A stretch of 64,000 bases of DNA from Acanthochlamys bracteata (taxonomy: Eukaryota; Streptophyta; Magnoliopsida; Pandanales; Velloziaceae). The position numbers and the translations under genes are program-made. Within the stretch, counting starts at the first letter, position 1; each line of letters starts with the position of its first letter. The notes beneath the pieces were generated by a model. The model did not search any database. It saw only the letters and a program-made list of their open reading frames with translations, and was not told the origin of the DNA. The DNA lies in NCBI GenBank assembly GCA_019914995.1, contig CM034145.1:3727262-3791261 (forward strand). Reading direction: 5' to 3'. This document shows positions 25,302-38,100 of this stretch, one piece after another.

Positions 25302-28300
25302 AATCTCCCACTTAAAAACACTTTGTCATGTCTTTCTAATAAAGTAAGAAGTTGGTACGAAAGTACCTGCATCCGAGGTACTGAAAATATATAAACACAG
25401 AGGGGTGCAACGGCTAGTATACTTACTAGCTGACTTTCGAAGTTTTATTATACTTTAGTCAATTTTCCCCCAACTCTATTGCTTTATTGAGATGTTTTTA
25501 TTATACCTGTGACCACTACTACTGTTGTTCCTACTGTTGTCCATTATGATCCCATACAAAGTTCTATAAAATTCAAACTTGTCAAAAGAAAATACCTTCG
25601 TTTATTCATTCGCGGGATTCTCCTTAGTATGAATCTTGAGTAAGTTAATACTTCCACTGAAAAACACATTACGAACAAAGTGATATTGCACTTCAATGGG
25701 TTTTATTCTGTAACGAAATGCTGGATTTCTTGCAAAATGTAGAGCACTTTAGCTATCACAAAATAAACGCAATGACTCTTATCTGTGCCCGAGCTTCTCT
25801 AGCAATCTTCATCCATATGCTTTCTTTGCATGCTTGTATTACTGTGATATATTCTGCTTCTGTTGTGGAAAGAGCTACAATTTATTGCAGTTTTGAACAC
25901 CAACTAACAGCACCACCTGTAAGGGTGAACACATAATCAGAAGTGGATTTTTTTCTATCAAGATCATCCATATAATCCGAGTACAGAAAGCCTTTGACAA
26001 GATATTCAAACTCTTTATAACATAATGTAGCATCTAGAGTATTCTTAATATACTGAAGTACTCTCTTAACAGCCATCCAGCTCATTACCTGAATTTGTCA
26101 TGTATCTACTTACCACTCCAACTGCTTGGCAATGTCTGACCGAATGAATATCATGGCATACATAAGACTTTCCACTACATATGCATATGGTATCCGAGAC
26201 ATCTCCATCTTCTCCATGTTTTGGCTAGGACATTTTAAAAAAACAAAACTTAAGACTAATAGAGAAAGGGGTATAAATCGATTTACTTATTTGCATGCCA
26301 AACCGCTGCAACACCTTCCTTAGATAGCCAGCTTGGGACAGTCAGATTTCTCTAAAACTGCTTGATGTAAGCACAAAAGTCCTATACTAGCTAGCTTGTT
26401 CTATCTCAAGCTCCTGATACAACCATCAAATCTTTTATACAAACACCTTGGTGCCTGATTAAACCCATAAAGAGATTTGACTAACCGGCAAACCAAATTC
26501 TCTTTACCTACCTCGGCAAAGCCTTCTAGTTGGATCATATATATCTCTTCTTCCAACTCGCAGAGCAAAAAAGACGTCTTCACTTCGAGTTATTCAAGGT
26601 GGAGATCTGATGTTGCGCACAATGTCAAGACCACACGAATTGTTGCCAAACGAACCACCGGAGAGAAGATTTTATCAAAGTCGACTTCCTTTTGTGCATA
26701 TCCTTTACAACCAATCGGGCACAAAATCGTTCTACTTGATCATTGCTATCACGCTTGATCTTGTAACCTATTTGTTACTAATAGCTTTGCGTATTTGAGT
26801 AAGTGGAACTAATTTCCAAATGCCATTCTTATAGAGTGCCTCAATTTGTTCTTACATAGCTTCCATCCAACGGGTAATATTTTAACTATCCAATGCTTCT
26901 TTAAAACTTGTTGGCACTCCTTCTTTCGTAAAAGACTATATTTAAAAGTTACGCATATGCTACAAATAATTATCCGCATATCTTTTAGGTGCTTTTTTTT
27001 TACGAGTTGAACGCCTAAAGGCTGGATTACTAGGAAATTCTTCCTCATGCCCATTCCTTAGTTCATGCACAGAATTTGAGTCTTCTTCATCATCTTCTGC
27101 CTCCTCTAGATTAACCATGGTCTCGTCCTGAAGCAACTTTTGCTTTCAGTGGCATATCTATACACTTTTTGGACTTAGGATCCAACTTAGATCTCTCCTG
27201 TGATTTATACATCACAAATACTGGACAACCAAAAATATAAATGCGAGAATAATCAACAACGTTACTAGTCCACAATTCTATTGGCACTTTCAATCCAAAA
27301 TTAGTTGAAGGGATACAGCTCAATACATAACAAGCCATCTTGGCTACCTCTGCCCAAAAAGAGTTAGGCAAACTAGCCACTTTAATCATAGCTCTTACCC
27401 GCTCAAATAATGTCTTATTGAATCGCTCCGTAACTCAATATTGCTGTGAAGTATAAGGTATAGTGGACTACGGTTTGATCCCTTGTTCAGCTAAGAAAAT
27501 AAGAAATTCGTCACTGATGTATTCTCCTCTGTTGTTCGACCGTATGCATTTGATCCTACTGTTGGAATCAAATTCCACCCGAGTTTTGAAGTACTTGAAC
27601 ATACCAAAGACGTCTAACTTCATTTGGATTGGATACACCTAATTTCGTCGAGAAAAATCATCAATAATTGTTACCAAATATTTGGAGCCCCCTATTGAAA
27701 GCTGCAGTGACTCTCACACATCCGAGTGAATCAAATCAAGAACGGCTTTGGCTCTAGAGAATAATCTTCCAATTTTGTACGTTGCTGCTTTTCGGTAACA
27801 CACTGCTCACAAAACGACAACTTAATTTTGGATAGACCTACCAAGAGCTTCCTATCACATAGAATTTTAAGGTCATAATTCAAAATATGATACACCTTCA
27901 AGTGCCACATTTGAGTAATCTTCTCTAAACTAGTACCAGATGTCACACTTGTATCTCCATGTGATAGTGTCACTCCAAACACTTGGTACAAGTTGGAACC
28001 AATCTTTTCTCCTGTCAAGATTTCTTGCCCATCCTGGATGACCTTTATAATGTCACCCTCTATTTGGGTCTTACAAACAAGGTCATCAAACTATTAAAAA
28101 AATATCAAATTTTTAGTGAGTCCAAGTACATGGCGTACCTTACTGATGAGGTGAATCCTTTTATCTTCTTCCTTAAGCATGATGGAACCAACTCCAATAA
28201 CTTTCAATACTTGGCCATTTCTTATCCGCACGTTACCTTCATACTTATGGAACCAATCCTTTCTGGATGTCATGTGCTAAGATGCTCCTGAATTCAAAAT

Positions 28301-29119
28301 TCAAACATCAAAAAATTTGGCCTCGTCTTCGTTAACAATTCTGCACTTTCTCTTTTGCCCAACGACTTGCACTCACGCTTATAATGCCAAAACTTTCCGC
28401 AAGCAAAATACTTTACTTATCGCTTGTTCCTCTTTTACTGTTCCGTGCCACTATTTCTAAAATTCCGCTTCTTTTTCTTATCTTATGCCAATAACAAAAC
28501 CTCCACTTGTTGTCCACCAGGCACAATATCAAACTTGTCCTTTCGATGACTTTCTTCCCCAAGAACAGTTATAGAACATCTTCATAAACAAGTGATTTCA
28601 AGTCGATGATACCTGTTTGATTTATGACAACTTGATCATAATAACATAGAAAACTTTGGAGTAGAATCAAAGCACACTGATCTTTGTCTCTATTTTCTTA
28701 TCTAGTGTTGTTAATTGAGAGAAAAGAGATTCCATTGCACTAAAATGATCAGCCACAGAAGAGATTTCAGTTATGTAAAGAGAATACAAACTTCGCATCA
28801 AAAATATAACATTTTGCTTTGACTTCTTGGTATAAACTTTCTCAAGCTTTTCTCAAACCTCTTGCAGTCTTTAGTTCTAAGACACTAAGAAGCACATGAT
28901 CAGTAAGAGAAAGATGAAGATTTGTCATAGCATATCTTTTCATTTTTTGCCATATATCGTCCGTCATATCGTCGGGACGATCTTCCAGAGGGGCAAAGTA
29001 ATTTTTTTTGGCTAAAATTTGCAAAAATCTTCATCCTCCACAATAGTTAGTTGCTCCTATTCAATTTTTTAATCTCAAACTTGTTTGCCATCAGAAAAAC
29101 CGTAAATTCTTATACCACT

Positions 29120-29644
29120 TGTTGGAAATACGATAGTGTGCACGAACGAAAAATAGCACAGCGAAATATTTAGCACATACTAAACTCTTACAATCTAAGT
29201 TGAGATTGTTAAAAATGAATAAGACAATCGCACAAATACAAAGATATACGTGAGAAAAAATGAGAAAAATCGTACGATAGTGTGATCATATCAAAAAAAA
29301 TATTACCATGCAATGAGATTACAATATAGGCTTACAACTTTGTTTTCTTGTTTGCATTCAACTTACATTCTTGTTACAAATTCTACAAATTTGAGACATA
29401 TATAAGATGCAAGAAAATCTTTTGAGATAGCTAATCCACTAAATAACTAACTCTCCAAAGTAACTCTTTGGCGTTGGTTCTTTGACATAACTTTATTTGA
29501 TAGTTAGAGTAAATCTAAACATAACTTACTCATGAATCTAAATATAAATATCATAACAGCTATATTAAACTAAATAGTAAACTACCAACAGCTATTTATA
29601 AATTGCTTAATTAGAAGTTCATCAAAGTATTTTTATATCCAATA
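29120..29644 (-). repeat. 5' LTR of the copia element
   Basis: About 525 bp. Its inner end (TTTCCAACA on the minus strand) is followed two bases later by the primer-binding site. Confidence 0.8.
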
Positions 29645-29768
29645 TTTAGCTCCTGCCCGAGTTTGCATTTCTAGTTCTCGGCGAAAAAAATATGTACAAT
29701 GGCTAATAAAAAGAATCCGCTAATAATCTTATCTGCTGCCGACCAAGTCATTCCGTCGCAACTACGAC

Positions 29769-30027
29769 AGGGGTGTTTGGGATTACTTTTCTCCAACACT
29801 CCTTTTCAATTTTCCATTTCACGTTTTTCAATACATATTTTATAAATATATAAAAAATTTATTTAAAAATTTAGAAAGTGTAAAAAAATTTTACGAAGTG
29901 AGATCTTTTTATTGCATATTTTTATTATTTTTTTGGAAGTAAAAAAATATAGCTCATTTTTTAAAAAGGACAAAAATATCTTTCATTCTAAAAAAGCTCT
30001 ATTTTATAAACACTATCAAACACCCCC
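29769..30027. mobile_element. Tourist-like MITE, copy 2
   Basis: Terminal repeats AGGGGTGTTTGG and CAAACACCCCC enclose an interior nearly identical to the copy at 16627-16887 (shared blocks include CACGTTTTTCAATACATATT and GTGAGATCTTTTTATTGC). The flanking 3 bp (GAC on both sides) would fit a 3-bp duplication, though not the usual TAA. Confidence 0.75.
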
Positions 30028-30315
30028 GACTACTAGTGGTCAAGCTCATTTGGTCGAAAATAATATAATTCAACTACTTTTCCTAATCTTTTAGATTTTG
30101 TATAAAACAAAATAATATATATTTTATATAACAATCAATTTCATGAACAGATAATATAAGCAAACACTTCAAATAAGTAATTCATTAAAACTCAAACAAA
30201 CTGACGGTTAAGAGAAATACCTTATATTTCTTTTAATATAAATTAATCAAATTAATAAAAAATAATTTGTTGTAATACCAATTAAATAATTGTTTTAGTA
30301 CAATAAAATTTGACC

Positions 30316-30718
30316 TCATTGGCTCACGAGCCACGACAAACATCTTTTGAAGCATTCTTTACCATCAACTGTACCAAAATTCAAGCAATTCTCCAAGTGT
30401 AACCAAATGCTACCTAAAGAGATTACTGCTGCATCTCCTTCGTCTAACCGCCCAATTAGTATGGCCATCAGGTAAAATGCTTCAGCTGTCATTTCATGGG
30501 ACTGCATGCAGCTGCCACAACAATTAGTATAAAGAACGTCAGGGTATTAGAAATTAAAGATCAAGTTTCTAAAGAATTGGATTAGAATGGTATATTTAAC
30601 CTTCAGAAGTAGATTTGGGAATCCAACTCAGAAAAAGAAACCTTATCTTAAAGATTTCAAGCTCTTCAACAGCTTGAGTTAAGGAGTCCGAGGCAACATT
30701 AAATTCTTCAGAAACTGA
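30316..30718 (-). pseudogene. APC5-like C-terminal fragment (two exons)
   Basis: Two exons join in frame on the minus strand: 30642-30718 (acceptor TTCTAG, donor AAG/GTTTC) and 30316-30511 (acceptor GGCAG), separated by a 130-nt intron. The product reads SVSEEFNVASDSLTQAVEEL and then MQSHEMTAEAFYLMAI. From memory this matches the last TPR-like part of plant anaphase-promoting complex subunit 5, a scaffold subunit of the APC/C ubiquitin ligase. After AFYLMAI the sequence departs from the family and ends at a stop about 45 codons later. No upstream exons were found in the next 1.5 kb. It is probably a truncated copy rather than a working gene; another TPR protein is possible. Confidence 0.5.
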
Positions 30719-33020
30719 CTAGAATGATAAGAATAAGATAGGTGTGATTTTAATCAAGATTAAATGGCATACTTTTCACTAATGCATCCTATACGAAGAT
30801 CTAATGCTGATCAAAATCTGCGGATAAGACAAACTTAAGTAACAAATTTAGATCAACATATTACTTAAAAACGTTTGAATCTGACAAATGCCACTTTGCT
30901 ACTACAATACTATATCATCAAAGTATCAGTGTAATGCTTAAAAAGAGTTTGCCCAAAATAATACACCCCCGCCCAAAAGTTAGTCACTAATATATTCGAC
31001 CCAACCAAAGGTACACATCTTATATCTCCTTCAAATCAACATTAAATACAACAGTAACATGCCTTTATTGATTGCTATAACAATCTAATGTGCAATCTTA
31101 AAAGCCAATCAAACAACTAGTAAACATATCGCCAAAATACTCATGACGTAACAAGACTCACAAACTTAAAAGTCAGTTATAGCCAGTAATGAATTGTTAA
31201 AAGATGTATTAGGAACCGCACCTTTAGCAAACAGGTTGGGTAAGATAAACTTGTGGAAGCTGCTTAAGGAACACTTATATGGCGGTTACTCTAGAAAGTT
31301 GGAATATCCCCTTTGATTTAGAACACAATAAACAAAGAAAAGCACAACAGTAGATCGTTTTAAAATAGAACAAAATCAAATTCTTATGATTTGAACATAC
31401 ACAGAGCAACAACATTCAGATACTCACAGAAAATGGACTTTAATAAGAGCCTAAAAATAGTATTATCTGAGTTACCAGCAGTTTCAACATAACAAAGAAC
31501 TGAAGTACACTTACGATGATAGAACTGATAGTAAAAATTCAGTCCTGAGAAGTTCAAACGAGAGGCAAAACTGCAAGGAGTAAAACTAGAGATCTGCAAT
31601 ATTATTGAACTGCTTGAACCAAAACTAGTACCAATCCCAGGTAGCCAGAAATAGAAAATATGACCTCAGCCATTTCACATACAAAAAGGTTGCAAATAAC
31701 TTTTTTGATGTAGGAATTGAGAATCACTTTATATATAGTGATTCTACATCATTAAGGAGCATGACACTATACAAGATTAACAAAACAAAATCTCCTTTCG
31801 CACATGAAGTATATAGCTATCAGATGTTAATGGAACTAAATAAAAATAGCGCAATGTCTATCATTAGATTGAAAAGCACACTAATGTACATTTGTCCTAT
31901 AGCCTTTCTCCTATAAAAGTTCATTCACTTCAGTCCACAAGGACCAAGTTGAATCCAATGACATAAACATTTAATATCTCATGGCTTAATCCTAGAACCT
32001 AAAGATCCTAGGATCCAATTAATAATGCTGCTCTAAAAGGTCAAACCATATTTGATGCAGAGGAATCAAAAACATCAGCTTTTGTTAGTCTCTAAAATTT
32101 TGGTTGTTAAGTAGTTTTTTTGCTTGCTATATTGGCCTATGATTTCTGCAATTGCCACTAGTGTACATGAATGATAATGGCACTCCAAAACTAAAAAAGT
32201 TCAAATTCCGTAATATCAAATATATGGAAACTATGAGCTTAGGATCTATTTAAATTCTGAAACTGTGGGGCAGGACTTAGTACATTTATCAAGAATGAGT
32301 GAAACTATACATATAGTCATTTAAGTAGTACTACTTTACGCACTCTATTTAGGGTGTGTTAATTTTAGAAGAAAATGACTTTTCAGAGGTGATCTTTTTA
32401 AACAAATGAATTTTAAAAAAACTAAAGTTATCGAGTGGAAAGAACTTATTTAAATCAAATTCGAATCAGTTTCGATGAATTCGAAATTGACCCTACAAAC
32501 TAAATAAGTTGGGGTCAGTTTCAACACATCTAATATTTGTAATCATTTGTATAGCACATATTAACTAAAAACTAGAAATTTTTCTACCAATGACACTAAA
32601 TTTTAGTTTAGTTTATATGTATTTTTTTTGCTTTTCTCATACTCTTTACTTACTTAATTTAAAGATTTTGTTAAAATTAAAAAGTTTTTCTAATGGAAAT
32701 ATACTAAATTATCATATTTTATTTAATTTCTTACGTAATTTATAGAGTTTATCAAATTAATATATTTTGTAGATATATGATAATGGATATTTTTATCTAT
32801 TATTATTAAAATTATTTTTTTATTCTTATTTTAATAATTTAATTATTAAATGGGTTGATTCAAATTTAATTCGATTATTAAATAAATTGAGTTAAAATTG
32901 ATAATTTTGATCTATATAAATATATAGATCGAATTAGAATTGAATAATTTTAATTCAATTATTATATAAATCTATTCAATTCTGACCTATTAATTTATAG
33001 TGCCACGTCTATGGTTAACT
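30719..33020. other. Spacer, no gene recognised
   Basis: 2.3 kb of moderately AT-rich sequence, examined on the minus strand for upstream exons of the APC5-like fragment without success. The last 200 bp (32860-33005) repeat AATTCGATTATTAAAT-type motifs also seen near 3200-3330 and in the element at 42498-43334. Confidence 0.45.
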
Positions 33021-33027
33021 CATATTA

Positions 33028-33459
33028 ATATAGTTTTAAAATCCAACTCAGTGTATGACCCGAAAAAGTTATCGGGTCATCGGATAACCGGATGGATCAT
33101 CGGGTCGACCAACTCGGTCAAATTAATTTATTAAATAAATATTAATATAGAAATATAATTATATGTATTATATAGTATCTTCTATAGTAATTATTAAAAA
33201 ATTAAAAAAATAATTGTATACGAGAAATATTTAATATGTTTTTAAAATTACTACAATACTTAAGACAATAATCAAAAAACCTAACGTATAGTAAAATCTC
33301 TATACTTTATGCATTACAAAGAACAAATTATATACACTATATATTTTATTTATTTATTACTTTCTAATAAAATATAAAAAATAAGAAAATAAATTAGTAA
33401 CGGAAGAGTACCCGATAAAGTGCATATTTTAGAATACTAATAAAAATATTTTTTTATTT

Positions 33460-33523
<64 letters not shown>

Positions 33524-33712
33524 TATTTTTTATTTTTATTTATTTATTTTTTTTAAATATTAAAACCGGGTCACCGAGTTGACTCGGGACCCGGCCGGGT
33601 CGAACCGGGTCTTGCAAGCGACCTGGTTTTATGTTAACTTGGTCCGAAATCGGTGCCGGATCACCGGTTTCCGGTCCGACCCGGTCGGTCCAGGCCGAGT
33701 TTTAAACCTATG
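33028..33712. mobile_element. Non-autonomous TIR element with TA microsatellite
   Basis: The ends are inverted (ATATAGTTTTAAAATCCAACTC at the left; the right end in reverse complement reads CATAGGTTTAAAACTCGGCC). The flanks share CATATTA (33021-33027 and 33713-33719), a possible 7-9-bp target duplication that would suit a Mutator- or hAT-type element. The last 150 bp are GC-rich and full of CCGG and GGTCCGACC motifs; the middle holds a long (TA)n run. No open reading frame of note. Confidence 0.6.
33463..33521. repeat. (TA)n microsatellite
   Basis: About 29 uninterrupted TA units inside the TIR element. Confidence 0.95.
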
Positions 33713-34648
33713 CATATTAGAATGTTTTGGGGGACAACTATCTACGATAACTACCGTAGAGTTTTTTTAAAACCAACCTTCGTATAGATGTTATCGCAAT
33801 CGGCAGAAGATCTCAGTCATCATGTCCACATTGCGAGTCTTATTTTGTTATAAATTTTATTGCTTTATTGATAGAATATTATTTTAATATAATATATATA
33901 ACTTTTTTTATGTTGTTTTTGAATTAGAAGCAATATAAAATAATTGGGAGTAAATGACTAATTATTTTTCGTTACTCATAAGATTAATAAGAAGTTTTTT
34001 TTATTTAGTCTATATTTGGGAGTTACTCCCATATATAGTGTAATGAGATGATGAGAAGTTTTGGTGACTTTAGAATGCGGGAAGTTTCTATCTTGCCCGT
34101 ATTATTTTGTTGTATTTACGCACTGAATTGGTTTTCTCTCGCGCGAGCTCTGCACACGCCAATGTTCCGTTGAAACCCACCACAGCGACGGCGACTTTGT
34201 ACAGCTTCAAGTTCACACCGGTGCGCGAGCTTCAAGTTCAAGCTCACGCCGGTGCGCGAGGAAGACTACTGATGATGAGTTCTTCATCAAAGATTTCCGT
34301 CCTGTCATGTTATTCGATGGTAAATTTGTTATCAAACAAATTGAAGCTTCAACTATTTTTGGCCAAATTTGTTCAATTTCGTAACATTGAAGCTTCAATC
34401 TATTTGCCCAAATTCGTTCATTTCTTCACGAAATTGAAGAAAATGAAATTGAATTTCGTTAAAGCTGATGTGGATTCATGCTAAAACCCTGTGTAATAAC
34501 TAAAAGAAAAACAAAGATTTTGATTTAAAATTATTAACAGTAATAGCCTTCAATTCATTTGTTGTTCATCTTGTTATGATACTGATATGTGTTTAGGTGT
34601 TTGCAATCTGTTCAATCAATTGATCCTAACAGGTCTGATTCATCATTG

Positions 34649-35107
34649 TGATGTGCGTGGCAGGACGTTCACTAGAGAAATCATAGAAGAACAGCCACGT
34701 CGGAAAAGACAACCCAAGAAGAATTGCAGAGCTTGCCCAGGTTGCATCCAGTAGTAGCTGGATGCAACTGGAATGGCACCCGGGTGCAGCACCCGGGAAT
34801 AGAGAAGGTCTCGGATCTGGTGGGCACTTTGATTTAAATGTCAAATAGTTTAATTAATAAGTTGCTTACAGAGTTGAGTTAAGCAACAAGAATTAGAGTT
34901 TTAAAAGGATCTAGTTATAATAGTTAGTTGTTGAACAGAGTCCATAGGTTTTAGAAGTTCTCTTCAAACATGAGTTCTTTTGTAGAGGAACTCTTATTAG
35001 TATAAATAAAGGATGTAAGCCTCATGAGAGGGGCACGGAAGAAATACAATTAGTTTATTCTAGTAATCTAGTAGCTTAAAAATTTTCCTTTTACCAAAGT
35101 TACATCA
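34649..35107 (+). repeat. 5' LTR of the Reina-like element
   Basis: 459 bp, TGATGTGCG...ACATCA. It contains a TATA-like TATAAATAAA at 35001-35010, and at 34741-34768 a perfect 11-bp stem with a 6-nt loop (GTTGCATCCAG and CTGGATGCAAC), followed by the palindrome GCACCCGGGTGC. Confidence 0.92.
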
Positions 35108-38100
35108 ACTTGGTACCAGAGCAAGGTTATGGGAAGACGTCGTTCCCCTACCCCGGACTCACCCAAGACTCCTGAGCCTACGATCACCATGGGAGATGCC
35201 GTACAAGTATCATCCAGCTCACCATCCACGCAAAAGGCACTGACCCACGGGGAAAATCTTATGTTGGAGGAAATAAGGCGCATGTCATCTAACATAGAAA
35301 AGCTCGCCTTAGCGGTTTTGTCTAAACAATCCAGTAAGGAATCAGAATTCACTGAGAAGATAGCAGAGGAAATGACTTCCATAAAACAAAGACCAATCCA
35401 AGAGGGAAGCTCGTCAGATGGCTACAAAATTCAAACCGGCTGGCCAACCCTACAAACCTCAAACTACACTTCAAAATATAATCAAACACCCCATATACCA
35501 AGCAATTTAGATAATCAGTTGTATCAAACAAGACAACAGCAACACCAACCAAACCAGCAGGACTGTCGGTGGCAACCCATGCTTGCTGCACCAACTTCAT
35601 CCAGACAAGGCATTGCCTCCTATGAGTCTGCCTAACCAGAAGCCAATTGGCAGCAAGTAGTGCCTAACCAGGCAGGCCGAAACTTTTCTGCAGAATATGG
35701 GAGCCAGTATACAAATACATATCTCACAGGACCATCTCCACAAGACACACATAGCACAAGCCACTCAGCTCCACATCGGCTGGATACTTTTGCTCAACCC
35801 TTCAAGGAACGACACAAATTTCCTTATTTCGATTGTGATGGACCGAACGAGTGGCTCTATTCTGCTGAGAAGTATTTCAAATTTTATAACACTGCTCCTT
35901 GGGATCGGGTGGGTATTGCTGCAATGTACTTATAAGATGAAGCCAATAGATGGTACCAAAGCTTCGAGCGTGACAAACCTCAGCATTCATGGGAGAAATT
36001 TCGTGAAGCCTTGTTGGCAAGGTTTGAACCTACTGCGTTTGGCAACCCTAGTTTCTCCTTACATCAACTGCGGCAAACCAGCTCGTTAGGAGAATACCTC
36101 GCGGCCTTCGAAAACTTGAGAACTCAGCTACCACCCACTACTGAGCGTGACTTAATCGGTAGGTTTTGTGGAGGACTGTCTAGGAGCCTATCAATGGATG
36201 TTATGGCAGCAAGGCCTAAGGACTTGCAAATAACATATATGCTGGCTAAGATGTTCAAGCACAAGAACACTACTGGGCTGAGCAACCAACGCTCAGCAAG
36301 ATACGTGCAGTCTCGGCAGCCACTCACACCATCAGCCCCTATCTGAACAACTGGGCAATCAGCAATGGGCACCTCCGTAAATGGGCAAGCACAGAATTCC
36401 CGAACCAAGCCTTCAAATCTGTCCGTGGCTGAAACCAATTCTCGGCGATCGAAAGAATTTTACTTTTATTGCGATGAGAGGTATGTACCAGGACATAAAT
36501 GTTCAATTCGTCTCTATGCTATTGCAGTTAGTGAAGCACAAGAAGTAGAAGAAGAGGAACCAGAAGAGGATATGGATGCCAGGTTCGAGGATGCCACCTT
36601 GTCTCTAAGTGTTATGCGTGGCCCGACTGGACCTCAAACGCTACATGTTAGAGGGAAAATCAAGAAGCAAGAAGTTTTCATCTTGATTGACTCAGGGAGC
36701 ACTCACAATTTCATATCCGATCACTTGGCAAAGCACCTAAGGCTTGTTTCCTCTCCAGTACGGCCACTCAAGGTAGAGTTGGCCGATGGAAAACCACACT
36801 CGGTTGATGTCATTTGTAAACACATTCCATTGTCCATCCAAGGGGCAGAAGTTCTAGTAGATGCTTATCCATTCTCACTCGGAGGAATGGATTTAGTTTT
36901 GGGGATACAATGGCTTGAAGGACTAGGAGACGTAATGAGCGATTGGCGAAAATCACAAATAAAGTTCAACTTGAATGGCCAAGACTTCATCCTACAAGGG
37001 ATCCGAGATGAAGGAATCTCGCGGCTTAACAGCCTCAACTCAAAATCCTCCCTCTGCTCAGTGAGACTAATAGCAGCTGGGACTCTAGAGGAAGCTACTG
37101 GCACTGAGAGCAGCCCATTGCCAGCTGATTTGCGAAGTCTTGTGAACAGTTATGCAATGATTTTTAAACCTATCCTTGGAATGCCCCCTAAGCGCTCCCA
37201 TGATCATGTTATTCCACTGCTACTCGGGGCTGCACCGGCAAATGTCAGACCGTACCGATACCCACACATCAGAAGACAGAAATAGAAAGATCCGTAGCAG
37301 AAATGCTTTCTCAAGGAATCATACAACCAAGTAGTTCTGCCTTCTCCTCACCCGTCCTACTAGTTAAAAAGAAAGATGGATCATGGCATTTCTGCGTGGA
37401 CTATAGGGCACTCAACGAAATCACCGTCAAAGATAAGTTTCCAATACCTCTTATTGATGAGTTGCTAGATGAATTACATGGTGCTCATTTCTTTTCCAAA
37501 CTTGACCTCAAATCCAGTTATCATCAAATTCGGGTACGTGAGGAAGATGTTCACAAAACCGCCTTCCGAACACATGATGGGCACTACGAATTTTTAGTTA
37601 TGCCATTTGGCTTAACTAACGTTCCGGCAACGTTCCAATCCTTGATGAACGAGATCTTTAGACCTTTCCTTCAGAAATTTGTATTGGTTTTCTTTGACGA
37701 TATACTCATCTATAGCAGGACGAGGGATGAACATTTGGAGCACCTCTCCACGGTATTTTTAGTGTTAGAGAAGGAATCACTATATGCCAACTTGTCCAAG
37801 TGCCGCTTTGGTTGTAAACAATCGGAGTACCTCGGCCACATCATCTCTGAAAAGGGTATTTCAGCCGATCCAGTGAAGCTGCAAGCAATAGATGAATGGC
37901 CAGTACTCACGTCCCCCACTCAGCTTCGTGGATTTTTGGGGCTCACAAATTATTATAGAAGGTTCGTAAGGAACTATGGTACGATAGCCGCTCCCTTAAC
38001 AGCACTACTTAAGAAGGAATCATTCCAGTGGAGTGCAGAGGCAACATAAGCCTTCTAGTTGTTAAAAAGGGCAGTCACAACGGCTCCTGTTCTTGCTGCC

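Larger units (their letters stand above)
24811..29644 (-). mobile_element. Ty1/copia element (Tork/Tnt1-like), old, with both LTRs
   Basis: Direct repeats at 29120-29644 (5' LTR) and 24811-25301 (3' LTR) flank a copia interior on the minus strand. Read 5' to 3' there is a PBS-like site (AAGTGGTATAAG), gag near 28850-29030, a zinc knuckle near 28370, GAG-pre-integrase near 27730-27920 (MWHLKVYHILNYDLKIL), integrase C-terminal part near 27110-27390, RT near 26400-26590 (EEEIYMIQLEGF, SLYGFNQAP), RNase H near 25700-26090 (KKSTSDYVFTLTGGAVSW) and a polypurine tract (AGTGGGAGATT). The LTRs look roughly four-fifths identical by eye, so insertion is old. The coding region is broken in many places. 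Confidence 0.87.

Noticed and set aside
34107-34484. Plus-strand open frame of about 125 codons over the DCC first exon
   Set aside because: It begins at TTG, not ATG, and is in a different frame from the recognisable DCC residues, so it is not the gene product.
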